From Ilyonectria destructans (lineage: Eukaryota; Ascomycota; Sordariomycetes; Hypocreales; Nectriaceae), in contig JAHEWK010000002.1 of assembly GCA_020740775.1 (NCBI GenBank), positions 620,001-684,000 of the forward strand: 64,000 nt of DNA, in the 5' to 3' direction. Under the pieces are notes generated by a model. It saw only the letters and a program-made list of their open reading frames with translations. It was not told the DNA's origin and searched no databases. Both the position numbers and the translations under genes were made by a program. Position 1 is the first letter of the stretch. Each line of letters opens with the position of its first letter. This document shows positions 11,405-22,484 of the stretch, one piece after another.

Positions 11405-12988
11405 ATGCCGGCCAGCAACTACAAGGACGAGGAGGAATTTCTCAACTCGGACCGGAGACATGTCAACAACCGCCACCGTGAACTGTCTTGCGAGCAGCTT
11501 GGGATAGAAGCGCCTCCTCCAGCTCTTCATACTCTGCATCCTGTTCCTCCAGCTCCTCGGCTTCTCCCTCATCAGCCTCTTCCTCTTCCGGCACTTCCCC
11601 CTCTCCGTCCTCCTCCTCTCCATCCAGTTCAGCGTAGCCGCAGTGCACACGGCGAGGAAGTCGCTCAATACCCGGCAACTCTCCAAGAGACCAAGGCGCA
11701 ATCGAAGCAAGCGTCTATGGTGGGCGAGTATCCTCAAACAGCCAAAAACACCCTAGGAAACCCCGAATACCAACACCGAATCATAAGCGCCGACAACACC
11801 GCAAAGGATCCGAAGCATCTCAAGGACAAACCGCATGTTTTCAACACTCTAGGCCCAGCCCCAGCCTCAGCCCGCGAGAAACGCGTCGCCGTCAGCACAG
11901 ATCATCACTGCCACAAGACGCTCCTCTACATGATTGTCCTCTTGTTCGCCCTGTCCCTGACGATCTTGATCTTCAAGCACACCGTCACCGGGATGAGCGC
12001 CGACGCCCTGAGCGTCCTCAACGCCACCGTTTCCAGCGGCTTCTACTACGTGGGCGCTAGGATGAAATCGCTTCTACGTGCCGTTGCCCCCGGAAGCGAC
12101 AAGCCGGGCCCCGAATCTCTCACCTTCGAGATCTCGCCGCTCATACCGCACATGGTGACTCTCCTGGCGGCCATCGAAAAGGGGACGTACGACATGGGCC
12201 ACGTCATGGAGCTGATCCCCTACGACGAGATGTTCGAGTACGGGCTCCCCTTCTCCGACGGGCCCGCTTCTGTCCTCGAAAAGACCAACGCGTGGTTCGA
12301 CGCGAGCATGAGCAGCCATCTGCACCGCGAGCGTCAGGCGATGCGCCAGCTCCTCGCCGGCGTCGAGGCGCGTCCGGCGACGAGATTTCTCCCTCCCGAT
12401 CCCGACGCCCGCTGGTCTGCGCTCGGCTTGCCTAACCTCCTAGTGAGGCTATTTACGGATCAGCCGCAGCGGGAGATGCTGGCCCGCTTCGACGGCGTCA
12501 TCCACGTCTTGGAGGACGCGGAGAAGGCGCGCAGCAGATGGATCAAGCGCCTCAGGAAGAAGGGCGAGTTCATGGACGCCGTCAACGAGCTCAAGGAGAC
12601 TTCGTGCCACAGCGCTTCGGGTCTAGGGAAGTCGCGGGCGGAACTAATGGGAACAGCGTCCAGGGGCTGGTTGACGTCCAGCAGGGACTCGCGCGAGTTG
12701 GTGGCCCTCATGCACGCTCTCGAGGCTACGCAGCCTCACATGGACGTCCTGTGCATGATGATTCACGAAGGGGAAAAGTCCATCTCGCACGTGCGGGTCC
12801 TGCTGAAACACGACGTTATCATGATCAGCAAGGCGATGAAGAGGTTGACGGGCCAGCGGCGGGAGCTGGCGGAGCTGAAGAGCGGGCAGTTTAGTCGAGA
12901 GGTTGTAATGGAGGCTGAGGGTGGGATGTTGAAGGGCATAGTCGAGGATTGGGTCAAGGGGACGTCTAATTACATGTTAAAGAAGTAG
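11405..12988 (+). CDS. Large membrane-anchored protein of unknown function
   Basis: A single uninterrupted frame of 527 aa from ATG 11405; upstream in-frame codons are not ATG. Residues 35-76 are proline-rich and low complexity, encoded by a C/T-rich tract. One strong membrane helix (about 172-190, LLYMIVLLFALSLTILIF) is followed by a long mostly helical domain with several long charged helices (e.g. FDGVIHVLEDAEKARSRW, KAMKRLTGQRRELAELKSG). A type II orientation is likely but not certain. I recognise no family. The design resembles the gene at 14183..15847 (disordered head, one helix, large helical domain), although I see no obvious direct sequence identity. The C/T-rich tract has a hydrophobic alternative frame (see findings), so the N-terminal third is the least secure part. 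Confidence 0.7.
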   Translation: MPASNYKDEEEFLNSDRRHVNNRHRELSCEQLGIEAPPPALHTLHPVPPAPRLLPHQPLPLPALPPLRPPPLHPVQRSRSAHGEEVAQYPATLQETKAQSKQASMVGEYPQTAKNTLGNPEYQHRIISADNTAKDPKHLKDKPHVFNTLGPAPASAREKRVAVSTDHHCHKTLLYMIVLLFALSLTILIFKHTVTGMSADALSVLNATVSSGFYYVGARMKSLLRAVAPGSDKPGPESLTFEISPLIPHMVTLLAAIEKGTYDMGHVMELIPYDEMFEYGLPFSDGPASVLEKTNAWFDASMSSHLHRERQAMRQLLAGVEARPATRFLPPDPDARWSALGLPNLLVRLFTDQPQREMLARFDGVIHVLEDAEKARSRWIKRLRKKGEFMDAVNELKETSCHSASGLGKSRAELMGTASRGWLTSSRDSRELVALMHALEATQPHMDVLCMMIHEGEKSISHVRVLLKHDVIMISKAMKRLTGQRRELAELKSGQFSREVVMEAEGGMLKGIVEDWVKGTSNYMLKK

Positions 12989-14182
12989 TTAGTGATGGGA
13001 GAGGGTAGTATGGGTGGAGTTGTATGTATTGTAGATGGGTAGATGGATTGTATTGCCAAGTATGTATATTTATGCTGTCTGCGCTATCAAGGCTTCCAAG
13101 TTACTCCACGCAATCAAATTTAAACTCCTATCCTTGCTCGCACTCACCAGTAGCAGTTCTTGACCCAAACGCTATCCGTATGCACCAACATGACTTGTAC
13201 GGATTGTGAAAAGCTAGCACACCATATCCATCTAGATATGTCCTCCCCATCCCCCGGCACTACTCCTGCGTCTGTTTATTCCCTCTAATCTGGGCGCCGG
13301 AGGGGGCGGACGAAGGGGAGGTCAGGGTTTATCCGGCTGGGCAGCGAAGGAGAACACTGGGAGGAGGAGAGTGTGGATATAGAGATGCTAAGATCAACAG
13401 AGACGCTGGCTTCAACAGAGACTCCGACTTCGACAGAACCACTACTGAAACCTGACTCCCGAGATATCTACTCCCATGTACTGAAATACTGACATAAAGT
13501 AATTACAATTCCAACACTCGAGCACCATCTCACCTCAACCTCTCTGTGTAACCAATAACGACCTGAAAATGCAAACGACCCCCAAAGCGATCTGTGCCAC
13601 CCGCACTCCGGCATCGTTTGATCAGAAATCGCTTTCTTTGTTGGCCTCTGCCAACGCACCCCGTCTATCCACCTCGCTATTGCAATAATTATCGGCCCTT
13701 GCGCAAACATTCGTCTCGCCGGGTGAATAATTATCGGCCCTAACGCGTTCGTCCGACCCGTTAAATAAACCCTACCGCGTTGGATGGGTGGATGTGGGAG
13801 ACGGCTGCTGGAGTCTTGAATGTCGCCGTCTTGAAGCAATCCTCTTTCTTGCTTTGCTTCCTACCAAGGGCGAGCTCTTCTTTTGGTTTCATTGTTGCCT
13901 CTTATGTTGCCTCTACCGCGGGAAAGGAGTGCATTGGAGCCACGCAGATTTGCCTGGTAGAGCGAAGTCGCCAAGCAGGTGTTAGTTGTTCGGGCGTCTT
14001 CATCCAGTGCGCTATTCACGTTTCAGAGGCCCATGTTTCACTCCATCACATTGGATACGGTTCAAACCCATGCGAGGCTGTGGGAGGATACATGTTACGC
14101 TTGCTGCGCTCCACCTCGTGTTGTAAATAGGCACATATCAATGCCTCATCTACCTTCCTTTAGATATCGACCTTCCACCATA
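12989..14182. other. Intergenic region with short repeats
   Basis: Convergent 3' region of about 1.2 kb. A 14-bp direct repeat (AATAATTATCGGCC) occurs near 13684 and 13726, and TTTATCCGGCTGG at 13328..13340 recurs elsewhere in the window. Open frames here show no family features. No gene is supported. Confidence 0.5.
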
Positions 14183-15847
14183 TCAAACCTCGTCTTCCGT
14201 GCCCTCCCAGCGCTTCACCCGCAACAAGCTGCAATTCCCCCACGACTGACCCACTAATAGCAGCACCATGGTAGGATCCGGCATGAATAGTACCACGGCA
14301 TCGGCCATGTCTTGATCGTAATGATCGTAAGCATCGACATCGTCCACCTCGTCGTGTCTGCCAGGCAGATTCCGCAGCCTCTCCTTCAAGTCAGCACAGA
14401 TCCCGATGCTCTTGGACACATTAGGCGGCCGTCTCTCGCCTCGTGATCGCTTCGTCATCCACCCGCTCCCTGTCCAGAGATATCTCGAGCCAGGGAGCGT
14501 AACCCCCCGTGGCATATCTGACGCAGACATAAGCTCCCCCGTAAGCTGAGCCCACGCGGCCTCGCAGCCGAGCACAGAGTCCCCCATAGCTGTCACGGCG
14601 TCTAGCTTTGCGACGAGGCCGGTGAGGTTGACACGGGCCTCCCGCACACGCAGCGCAGCCTGGGAGATTCGCTTTATTTTGGCCTCATCGCGGGACACCC
14701 TGCGCAGGAGGCCCGACGGGATCGGCGCGGTGGCGACGGACCGGACGACGACGTCTTCGGCGATGCGGCCCAGCTTGCCGAGCGCCTTGTCAGCCGCGAG
14801 GAGCTTTGTCTTAAGCGAGGATAGGCCTGCGCGTGTCTTGTTGCTGAATTTACCTGCTGTGAAGTTGATGGATGAGGTGAGGAGGCGGTGCATAATCTCG
14901 ACTGCCCTGAGTTGGTTGCCGTCTGCAGGCCAGACCAGCGACGGCTCTTTACTTTTAACCCAGAGAGATTCGAAGGTTTGTCTGACCATTGTTGAAGATG
15001 ACCAAGGCCATGCTTTACTGTCAACCCCTGACGCCTTGTTCTCCGCAATGCCGCGAGCTAAGATGTGTCCCAAAAACCAGAGAAATGTGACTGAATCCGA
15101 GAGCCATTGGGACAACGCGAAGCCTTCGTCATACAAAGATTCCGACACTGAAACTGTGCGGTAGATATAAGTGCACAAGGCATACACATCGACATCACCC
15201 TGTTCAAACGTGTCAAACCCAATGTCGTCGTCGAAGTCAGCCAGCATCCGATGCAACAAAGCCGTCTTGTTCTTGGTCACGACAGGGCCGCCATCGGGAG
15301 TCCACATGTCGGCCCGCGAATACAGCTCCAGGCACAGAGCGGTAGCGTCGCGGCCGAGATCGAGCAAGTCGATGTCGCGGTCCTGGGTCAACGGGTACAC
15401 GGCCGTCGCGTACGTCTCGGCCATGGCCATGGCGTCGTCGTAGAGTGCCAGGGGCTCGTAGTAGACGTACACGCCGGGGGGCACCAGCCCGTGTTCAGAG
15501 CGAGGCAGAATGGGCGCGACGAGGGAGCAGAGACAAAGAGCCGCGAGGGTGGCCTTGAGGGTCAGTCGTATCAGGGTGTTGGTGGCCCACACGTGTTTCA
15601 GGCTCTCCTCGAGACTCGGCCAGCGCGTCGACGGGCCGCGTTGGTCTTGCCCGTCACTATTCGGAGGCTCTGCGTGTGGCTCCGCGTCTTGAGGTTGGCT
15701 AGGCTGGACGTGCTCAAAGAAGGGGCTGTCGTTGTCGCCCGCATGATTGTCGTCTTGGTCATGCCGGGCGTAGCTATTGGCTGTATCATCCGACGAGGGC
15801 ATTGCAACGCCGATTGGTCGCGTATTGAGGATGGAATGGTGATACAT
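14183..15847 (-). CDS. Large membrane-anchored protein of unknown function
   Basis: An intronless frame of 554 aa from ATG 15847; a second ATG at 15802 (MPSSDDTANSY) is an equally credible start, and the longer frame begins with TTG. The first 75 residues are acidic and disordered. One membrane helix lies at about 92-113 (LIRLTLKATLAALCLCSLVA), followed by a large, probably lumenal or extracellular domain with N-glycosylation sequons (NKT, NFT, NLT) and alternating hydrophobic helices. A second hydrophobic stretch near the C-terminus (DAVVLFMPDPTMVLLLVG) could be a re-entrant or buried helix. No catalytic motif is visible and no family is recognised. Together with 11405..12988 and the J-like protein it forms a 5.6-kb block of membrane-anchored unknowns. 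Confidence 0.75.
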   Translation of the reverse strand: MYHHSILNTRPIGVAMPSSDDTANSYARHDQDDNHAGDNDSPFFEHVQPSQPQDAEPHAEPPNSDGQDQRGPSTRWPSLEESLKHVWATNTLIRLTLKATLAALCLCSLVAPILPRSEHGLVPPGVYVYYEPLALYDDAMAMAETYATAVYPLTQDRDIDLLDLGRDATALCLELYSRADMWTPDGGPVVTKNKTALLHRMLADFDDDIGFDTFEQGDVDVYALCTYIYRTVSVSESLYDEGFALSQWLSDSVTFLWFLGHILARGIAENKASGVDSKAWPWSSSTMVRQTFESLWVKSKEPSLVWPADGNQLRAVEIMHRLLTSSINFTAGKFSNKTRAGLSSLKTKLLAADKALGKLGRIAEDVVVRSVATAPIPSGLLRRVSRDEAKIKRISQAALRVREARVNLTGLVAKLDAVTAMGDSVLGCEAAWAQLTGELMSASDMPRGVTLPGSRYLWTGSGWMTKRSRGERRPPNVSKSIGICADLKERLRNLPGRHDEVDDVDAYDHYDQDMADAVVLFMPDPTMVLLLVGQSWGNCSLLRVKRWEGTEDEV

Positions 15848-16745
15848 GTGGCGACGGTGATACAAGTTTGCGAATGGGATTGATTGTCAAGGTTGAAATT
15901 GAGATTGAAACGGAGGATTGAGATGAAAACAAGGAACCACCGAGTCCTTTGATGTCAATTCGACCTCTCCCTTGGGTTGGGCGCTTGGAGCAAGACGCGG
16001 CGTGAAGAGGTGACAATCGATGTCAAAGGGGGTGAAAAGCCATATTAGGTTGGTTGTTTGTTCGCTAGAGTCACATGAACAAGGAATTCTGGTGGCTTTT
16101 TACAGTGGCATAGTAAGCATATCCGCCACACGGGCAAAGATTTAGCTTTGGAAGTAATTCCCGTTTATCTAGGTTGCTCCCCCCTGTGTTGATCTACACC
16201 AGATGACTAGTAAGATAGGGCTACCAGTCTCTCGCACCTGCTGTGGCAACTCTGTACCAGTAAGGAAGACTTACTGGTAACGCGCCTGCCGTACACCATC
16301 TTTGCTTTCCTGGGGGTGGCGTACTAGTATACATCCTATAGAAACTTACACCATGCGTCCTAACTATTCGCGACTGGTAACGCCCTGCTGCTGGTAAGGC
16401 ACCGACACGATTAGCGTCAGCTACCGGTATGCAAACACCGTCTCTTCGGCATCTGGCTGGTAATCACAGCTTACTGGCATGGCCTAGCCGAGACGATTTC
16501 CCCGTCGCCATCATCTGTACGTGGAAGGCGGGCTCGATGCTGTCGCTCTTCTGCATAGGTTAGCCTGCGATAGATGAAGTATTGCTTATTGCTTAATTAG
16601 CCCGTCATCTTAATCCTCCTAATTCTAGCGGGTCATCAGTGCGGTTTGAAGGGTTCGTAAGGAACGTCGTCTTAGCTGCGCTGTGCTTTATCGGATCGAG
16701 GAATGAGTCCACTACTAGGGTTTGATGCCCCAGGATAAGGCGTAG
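15848..16745. other. Intergenic region rich in CTGGTAA motifs
   Basis: About 0.9 kb without a supported gene. Between 16200 and 16480 there are repeated TACCAG/CTGGTA words, including the perfect hairpin listed separately. Purpose unknown. Confidence 0.45.
16255..16279. repeat. Perfect 10-bp inverted repeat with 5-nt loop
   Basis: TACCAGTAAG at 16255..16264 is followed by GAAGA and the exact reverse complement CTTACTGGTA at 16270..16279. Copies of CTGGTAA also occur downstream. It may be the tip of a degraded mobile element; function unknown. Confidence 0.6.
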
Positions 16746-17520
16746 TTGCGCACAGTTCCAGACGGCTTCGCCAACCCCTTCTTCGTGCTGATGCGTGCAG
16801 CGACGGTTGCATCTGGAGAGGAGCGTCAGGTGGACCGTTTGCGGTTCGAGGTCAACTGGCGTCAGGTTGATACGAAGGATCTCGCCGCCGGTGGCTCATG
16901 GGGTCTCTTATTCCCGGCTGGCGACGTAACCTAGGCATTAGACGTCAAGACAGCTCTCTCTCTCCAAAACATCACCCTACTCCCCGCCACCTCCCCCAAC
17001 GACGCCCAAGCCCTCGACAGTCTGCTCTGCCTCTGGGACTCGGACGCCTCCGCCCTTGAGCAGTCACGCACGTTTATAGCCACGGCGCTGCTCCAATTGC
17101 AAGCCTGGTTCAATGCACCGGTAGTAGTGTGGGCCACGCGCCGTGCCGTGGGAGCTGGGCCGGAGGACTCTGCGGCCGGGCTCGGGGCGGGACCGCTCTG
17201 GGATCTGGCGAGGACGGCATGCGGCGAGAACCCAGAGCTACGACTGCGGCTGGTAGACGTTGACGAGGGCGTTGATGGGCTCGCTGCGGCCATAATGCTG
17301 GACGCAGAGCCTGAATACGCTGTGCGAAAGGGCCAGGTCCTTGTGTCGCGCCTCCAGCGCGTCCTCGTCGAGCCACGAAGGGAAGACTAGGCCCGACGCG
17401 TGCGCGGGTCGATCGGGGCCGGGGCTTGCGCGATATGTTGGGCAAGAGTGCGCCGGAGCAGCATGAGGGTATCGTGCTGAGCATGGTGAGAGACACGGTG
17501 GCCAGGGTAGGATGTTGTTG
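16746..17520 (+). pseudogene. Polyketide synthase relic (KR structural subdomain into ACP)
   Basis: One frame reads NPFFVLMRAA and DRLRFEVNWRQVD, then a TAG at 16932..16934. The same frame continues through TFIATALLQLQAWFNAP, VVVWATRRAVGAGPE, GPLWDLARTACGENPELRLR and LVDVDEGVDG to EYAVRKGQVLVSRLQR at about 17375. This matches the N-terminal structural half of a type I PKS ketoreductase domain. The catalytic Rossmann half is missing. Instead, after 17395 another frame gives LRDMLGKSAPEQHEGIVLSM and VRDTVARV, which looks like the linker and first helix of an acyl-carrier domain. The relic therefore carries a stop, an internal deletion of most of KR and a frameshift. The style is that of partially reducing or bacterial-like PKSs rather than a typical highly reducing fungal PKS; this is an impression from memory. 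Confidence 0.62.
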
Positions 17521-17877
17521 ATACGTCAAGTGTTAACTTGTGATTCCGTTAACTAGCAACTTGCATTATGTTGCAGAGCTTTAAGCGAACACTTGATGGG
17601 CTTGAACATGTGTATGTATTGTGCATCTCTCCTTGCCGACTCAGCCGAAAGGCTGCCTAGTTTCATGTGACTTGCAGCCTGCAGGGATATCTAGGAAATG
17701 CCTCACCTTCGTTCCCGGTGATAACCTCGTCCCGAGTCAACGAGTCAACTTGACAGCAATCGTTGGGATATTTCCATCGTCAGCGCCGTCAAAACTTTGG
17801 GAAATCGCTGAATCATCAGCAGTAAACTTACCATCGACGCATTCTTTTGGCCGAGCAACCATTCGCAGCTAATTGCC
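17521..17877. other. Promoter region of the coiled-coil gene
   Basis: About 360 bp with no coding signal. It presumably holds the promoter and leader of the next gene. Confidence 0.4.
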
Positions 17878-20271
17878 ATGTCGCTGCATCAGAGGTCCTC
17901 TGCCCCCTCTAGCAAGAGGTTAAGCACCGAGGGCCACTCTAGTTCATCCTACGGTCGGAACGTCCCGATTACTCCCGCTGATATGGCTTACGAAGTTGAC
18001 GAGATCGACTACGAAAATGCCCGCGATGCCAAAATTATCGATGACTTGGACCAAGCCAACACTGTTGTGAAGAAGCGTAACTCCGCCAAGGATCGGCTCA
18101 AGGGTACCCTGGGGGACTACGGCTACACAGTCGACACTGCTGTGAAGAGCCTCGACTCCGGCAAGGATAAACTCAAGGCTGCTCTGGAGGACGACGAATA
18201 TGGCTACAATGACACATTTCTCGAAGACTTGGATATTGTCAACCCTTCTGTGAGGAAGCTCACCTCCGACAAGGATAAAATCCAGGCTGCGCTGGAGGCC
18301 GCCAACAAGAAACTTAACGAGAGCATCCTCTCATACCGCGACATCAAGGCCCATCATGAAGGCGCTCTCGCCCAGGCGGAAGTCCTCAAGGATGATAACC
18401 GCAGATTTCGGGAAGTGAACCATATCCTTACGGAGAAGTTTCATACCGCCAAGGAGGAAATCCGCACCCTTATGGACGAGACCCGTACCATCACTGAGGA
18501 GAAGCGTATCCTTAAAAAGGAGAACCGTGCCTTTACAGAAGAGATCCGTATCTTTAGGGAAGAGCACCGTATCTTTAGGGAAGAGCACCGTGCCTTGAAG
18601 GAGGAAAACCGTACCGCCAAGGAGGAAATCCGCGCCCTCAAGGACGAAAATGGTACACTAAAAGAGCATACCCGTACCATCATTGAGGAGAAGCGCATCC
18701 TTGAGGAGGAGAACCGTACCGCTAAGGAGGAGACCCGCACTGCTAAGGAGGAAATCAGCGCCCTCAAGGAAGAGAATGTTACCCTAAAAGAGGAGACTTG
18801 TGCCATCATTGAGGAAAAGCGTGTCGCCAAGGAAAGAATCCGCGAACTCGAGGATTCTATCATCCGCGAGCTTAAGAAAGAGAGCGTTACCTCGACAGAG
18901 GAGACCCATACCGTCAGGGAGGAAAACCGCGCCTTCAAGGATGACATCGAGTCTTCTAATAGCGAGTCGTTGATTCCTGCCAATTCAGAACTTGTCGAAG
19001 CACGTTACGGCGAACGAACCCGAACCGTGAGAACCTCATTCGCTGCCATCAAATCGCTAGGACCGGGTCAGGATCCAGTCGGTTCCAAGTTTCCCTGGCT
19101 CCTTACTGTCTGTCGGTCCTTTGGAGAGTACCGAAATCTCTTGAGCGATTATTTGCAGCCAAAAGTTTCTCCTGGATTTGTGCGAATATCCTGGACATGT
19201 GTAAGACCAATTTCAAGTACATTGCCAGTCATGATTCACCACTGACTATGAATAGCGGTGCGGGAGACGCCTTCGTCTGGAAGTGCCTCGAAATCGTCAG
19301 GCCGCGGCTCTAGCCTTCGCTGAACAAGCCAGCGGCCCAACGAACGTCAATACCATCTCCGTGACGAGTTCAAGCCTCGACGAAGATTCACAGTCTACCT
19401 CATCAAGTTTAGCGTCTGGGTCATCGCGTAGCAGCAACCCACCACTTGACTCCCCCAGAGCGGAACTTATGACAACTGAGATTGAGAATAGTTTTCAACG
19501 TCGATTTTTCCCACGGGGAACAAAAATGTACATGCTACTCTGCGTGAATACAGGCAGGCGATTGATCAAGTTGGCCAACGTCGATGTCACGGATATGGAC
19601 GATGATGAGAAAGTTTTCAACAAGCTGCGAGGAGCGTATGGGGATCTTCTCAAGAAGAAATGGTACTCGCGTCTTGTAAAACCGAAGACTATGCATTACA
19701 TCAAGGTATCCTTGTTCTCACTGGACCCTACAATGAGCAAACCCTCGGATGAGGTACTGACTTTTAATAGTTTAGGCTCTTGTACCTGCAGAAGTCTCAA
19801 GAGTGCGTCACCCACTACGAAGTCGACTCCATCCCATCAATCAAGGAAGTCATGCGCGAGGAATACCTCTACGATCCCTGCCCACCCGAACATGGAGATT
19901 TTCCTATCCCCCCTGACATTTTCATGCACATATTCAATTATCCTGGAGATCATATCGGTATGGCTACCGAGATGCTTCCCAAAAAGCTCTACAGCAAGGT
20001 GTGTTGGATCAACTCGGTCCATCATTCTCGGAACTTGCCGTACGGTTGGGGCTTCTACATCGTCGAAGAAGTTGACTGGGCTTTGGTCGCCTGGTGGGTT
20101 TTTGGCATGGTCGTTTTATTAACGACCTTAACTATTGCCTGGTCTGCCGTGACGAAAGATGTCCAAGGCGGGACAGGAATCGGGTCATACTCGATCGCTG
20201 CATTGGCTCTCTTGGTATCAGTTATTATCCTTGGAACTAGATCTATAGAAGGCACAGTTCTAGATAGTTAA
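17878..20271 (+). CDS. Coiled-coil protein with WTCRCG motif and two C-terminal membrane helices
   Basis: Exons 17878..19200, 19256..19705 and 19771..20271 give 757 aa; introns of 55 and 65 nt start GTAAGA and GTATCC, and frames agree. Residues about 150-365 form a long coiled coil built of short repeats (variants of KEENRTA, EEIRALKDENGTLKE). The first intron splits the motif WTC|RCGRRL, a cysteine signature I recall from a widespread fungal family. In that family the later part runs YMLLCVNTGRRL, IKFRLLYLQKSQECV, a short polar segment, a GWGFYIVEEVDW stretch and then two hydrophobic helices; all of these are seen here. The last helices are ALVAWWVFGMVVLLTTLTI and SIAALALLVSVIILGT. A metal-binding cysteine site and membrane attachment are inferred. 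The biochemical role is unknown. The repeats suggest variable coiled-coil length between strains. Confidence 0.88.
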
Positions 20272-21396
20272 TTCGTTACAAGTAAGATATTTCTATTGAT
20301 GATTAAGTATGCTTTAGTCATTGCAACTCTAGATATCATTTTGTTAGCAGGTACTAGAGGCTTGCTATATTTCGTTCGACATGGGCGCTACAACTACTGG
20401 CTATCCAGGACGGTATGTGATTCATATAGTTCAAAACAATTCATAGTCTAGACTTTTTCTTGATAGAGAATCCTTCCTTGACCCAGACATCAGACCGGCG
20501 GCGATGCATGAACGTTGATCACAACTGCTTGTGTATGAACGAATTGCAACCCCCAGTGCTCTAATATAGTCCAATTTAACACTTATCCCCTACACATTTC
20601 CGATGCCGAAATAACCCGCAACTCAGCCCATTTGACCCTAAACCGAGGGAGTCTATCTTCAATTGCTGTCTCCGAGTCTGGTGACACTCGGATGATTAAG
20701 CCAGGGCAGCCAGCGACTTAATCCCTGTAGTTAGGCGGCTAAAGTTGAGGTGCCTTGGTGATAAATCACTGTCTATTATGTTGACGGATCCCATCTTCGT
20801 CACAGACATGGAAAGGGTTCGACGCAAGTCTTGGTGCAAGTGCAGTTGGACACAAGGCGCATCGGTGACGAAGTGGGATGGCGGAGCCACAATCTCACCA
20901 CACTGTTTCGCTAGTGAAGTTACTGCAAGATTGTAAACTAATGAAGAGAATGCTGACCTATGAGTAGATGTAGCGGTATGCCGCTTATCATTCTGACAAT
21001 GGTCACAAGTGCACCGGCCCTTCCTCATCGCGGTACTGCCGTCTCCGCCTGGCCGTGATTGGCGAATTTTGTACCATATTTGCACTTTGTGTTGCCGCGT
21101 GGTCTTTTCCATGGGTGATCCGCTGGCCTCACTTCAAGCCACGGCCACGTAGTCTATAACCACACGCAAACTTATGAAGACAGCATGCGGCTAGCTCCTA
21201 ACCTCACCCACTAATGTGCGTCAATGTTGTCTCTCGCCCTCTTATTCATCTTCTCGCAATCCCATCCTCGGAAGACTTTCTTTGTTTTCCAAATCCTCCT
21301 ACACCGCTACAAACTAGTCTCTATCTCATTTCTCGGCCCCTTGCTCCTACTAAAATCAATTTCCGATTCGCAATTCTCCTCGGCTGTACTGTCAAA
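20272..21396. other. Intergenic region
   Basis: About 1.1 kb between genes on the same strand. I see AT-rich sequence near 20280-20600 and a CT-rich leader before the next ATG. No gene is supported. Confidence 0.5.
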
Positions 21397-22210
21397 ATGA
21401 CCATGCGCATCGCGGTCCCATCAGACTTGGACCAGCTTGTCGATGTCGTGCTGGCCACCATGCCCTCGGACAAGGCGTGGCCGTATCGCTTTATTCGCCG
21501 CAAAGAATTCCCCGATGACCACCGCAAGTACACCAAGATGATCTGGGGTATGTTCGTTGACCCTGCTTTTGATGACTGGGTCGTACAGGTCATCGAGGAC
21601 ACCGTCGATGGCAAAGCCACCATCGTTGCCTTCTCCGCGTGGAATGTCTCTTATGTCAACAAGAGAAAGCATGGGTCCGGGTACGAGCCTCAAAACCGTA
21701 AGATTATCTTCATGATTGTTGGACTTTTCTCCATCTTCACTAGCTTTCCCTGCGCTTCTTAATTTCATCCTGCTGATCCCCTGCATCCCTCCAGCCAATC
21801 GTGAGATGATGCAAAACGGCGGTGCCACCCGTCGAGACGCAGATCCCCAGCGCATCGCAGCCTTTATGGATTCGGGTAGGCTTTGTGAGCAGTACTTCGG
21901 TGCATACGGCGATAAAAGAATTACGCTCCAAATCCTCGGCACACATCCCAACCATCGGCGTCATGGACATGCCTCTACCCTTTGCCGTTGGGGCATGGAG
22001 ATCGCCCGAAAGGAGGGACTCGTATGCACCCTCCAGGCCACCATTCTTGGTCGCCAAGTCTACGAGCACCTTGGTTTCACAATACTTGGCGAGTGCTTTA
22101 TCCAAGTTCCCGGTGAGGAAGAAAAGATACCATTTTGGCCTATGATCTGGCCCATGCAGAAGTTAGATTCGAATGTCGACAAGTGGAATAAGAAGAAGAT
22201 GTTGGTGTAG
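21397..22210 (+). CDS. GNAT-family N-acetyltransferase
   Basis: Exons 21397..21697 and 21795..22210 give 238 aa; the 97-nt intron has a GTAAGA donor and CTCCAG acceptor and restores the frame exactly. The C-terminal half carries the acetyl-CoA-binding motif A region, LQILGTHPNHRRHGHAS, with the R/Q-x2-G-x-G/A pyrophosphate loop as RRHGHA. The family's C-terminal strand follows (VYEHLGFTILGE). Length and layout match the small fungal GNAT proteins encoded near secondary-metabolism genes. It would acetylate a small molecule or amine in the cytosol; the substrate cannot be predicted. The long CT-rich 5' leader suggests a normally expressed gene. No close functional partner sits beside it. Confidence 0.9.
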
Positions 22211-22484
22211 GTCGAAATTCAGGGGAAAATAAGATAAGAAAGACAGAGCCGACTGATAATACCGGTGCAGCCGGCAGAGTTAAAGTAAACTCAAGTTGCG
22301 GTCATTCATCGAGGAGAAGGGTAAAGAGAGGGTGAAAATTCATCTAGTAGGAGAGTTAGATGGAAACTAAAATCTATCTGGCAAGACAATAGCAAGTCCA
22401 CCTGTTACAATTTCTGATGGATCTGAATTATTGGGATACAAGCTCTTGACTTTTCTATCTAGTAAGTAAAGAATGGTTGGTTTC
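22211..22484. other. 3' flank of the GNAT gene
   Basis: AT-rich sequence without coding features, running into the repeat at 22485. Confidence 0.4.

Noticed and set aside
11463..11678. Acidic minus-strand frame (runs of E and D)
   Set aside because: Antisense of a C/T-rich tract; composition alone explains it.
18331..18983. Long minus-strand frame rich in SSL/RFSS repeats
   Set aside because: It is the antisense shadow of the coiled-coil repeats and has no family features.
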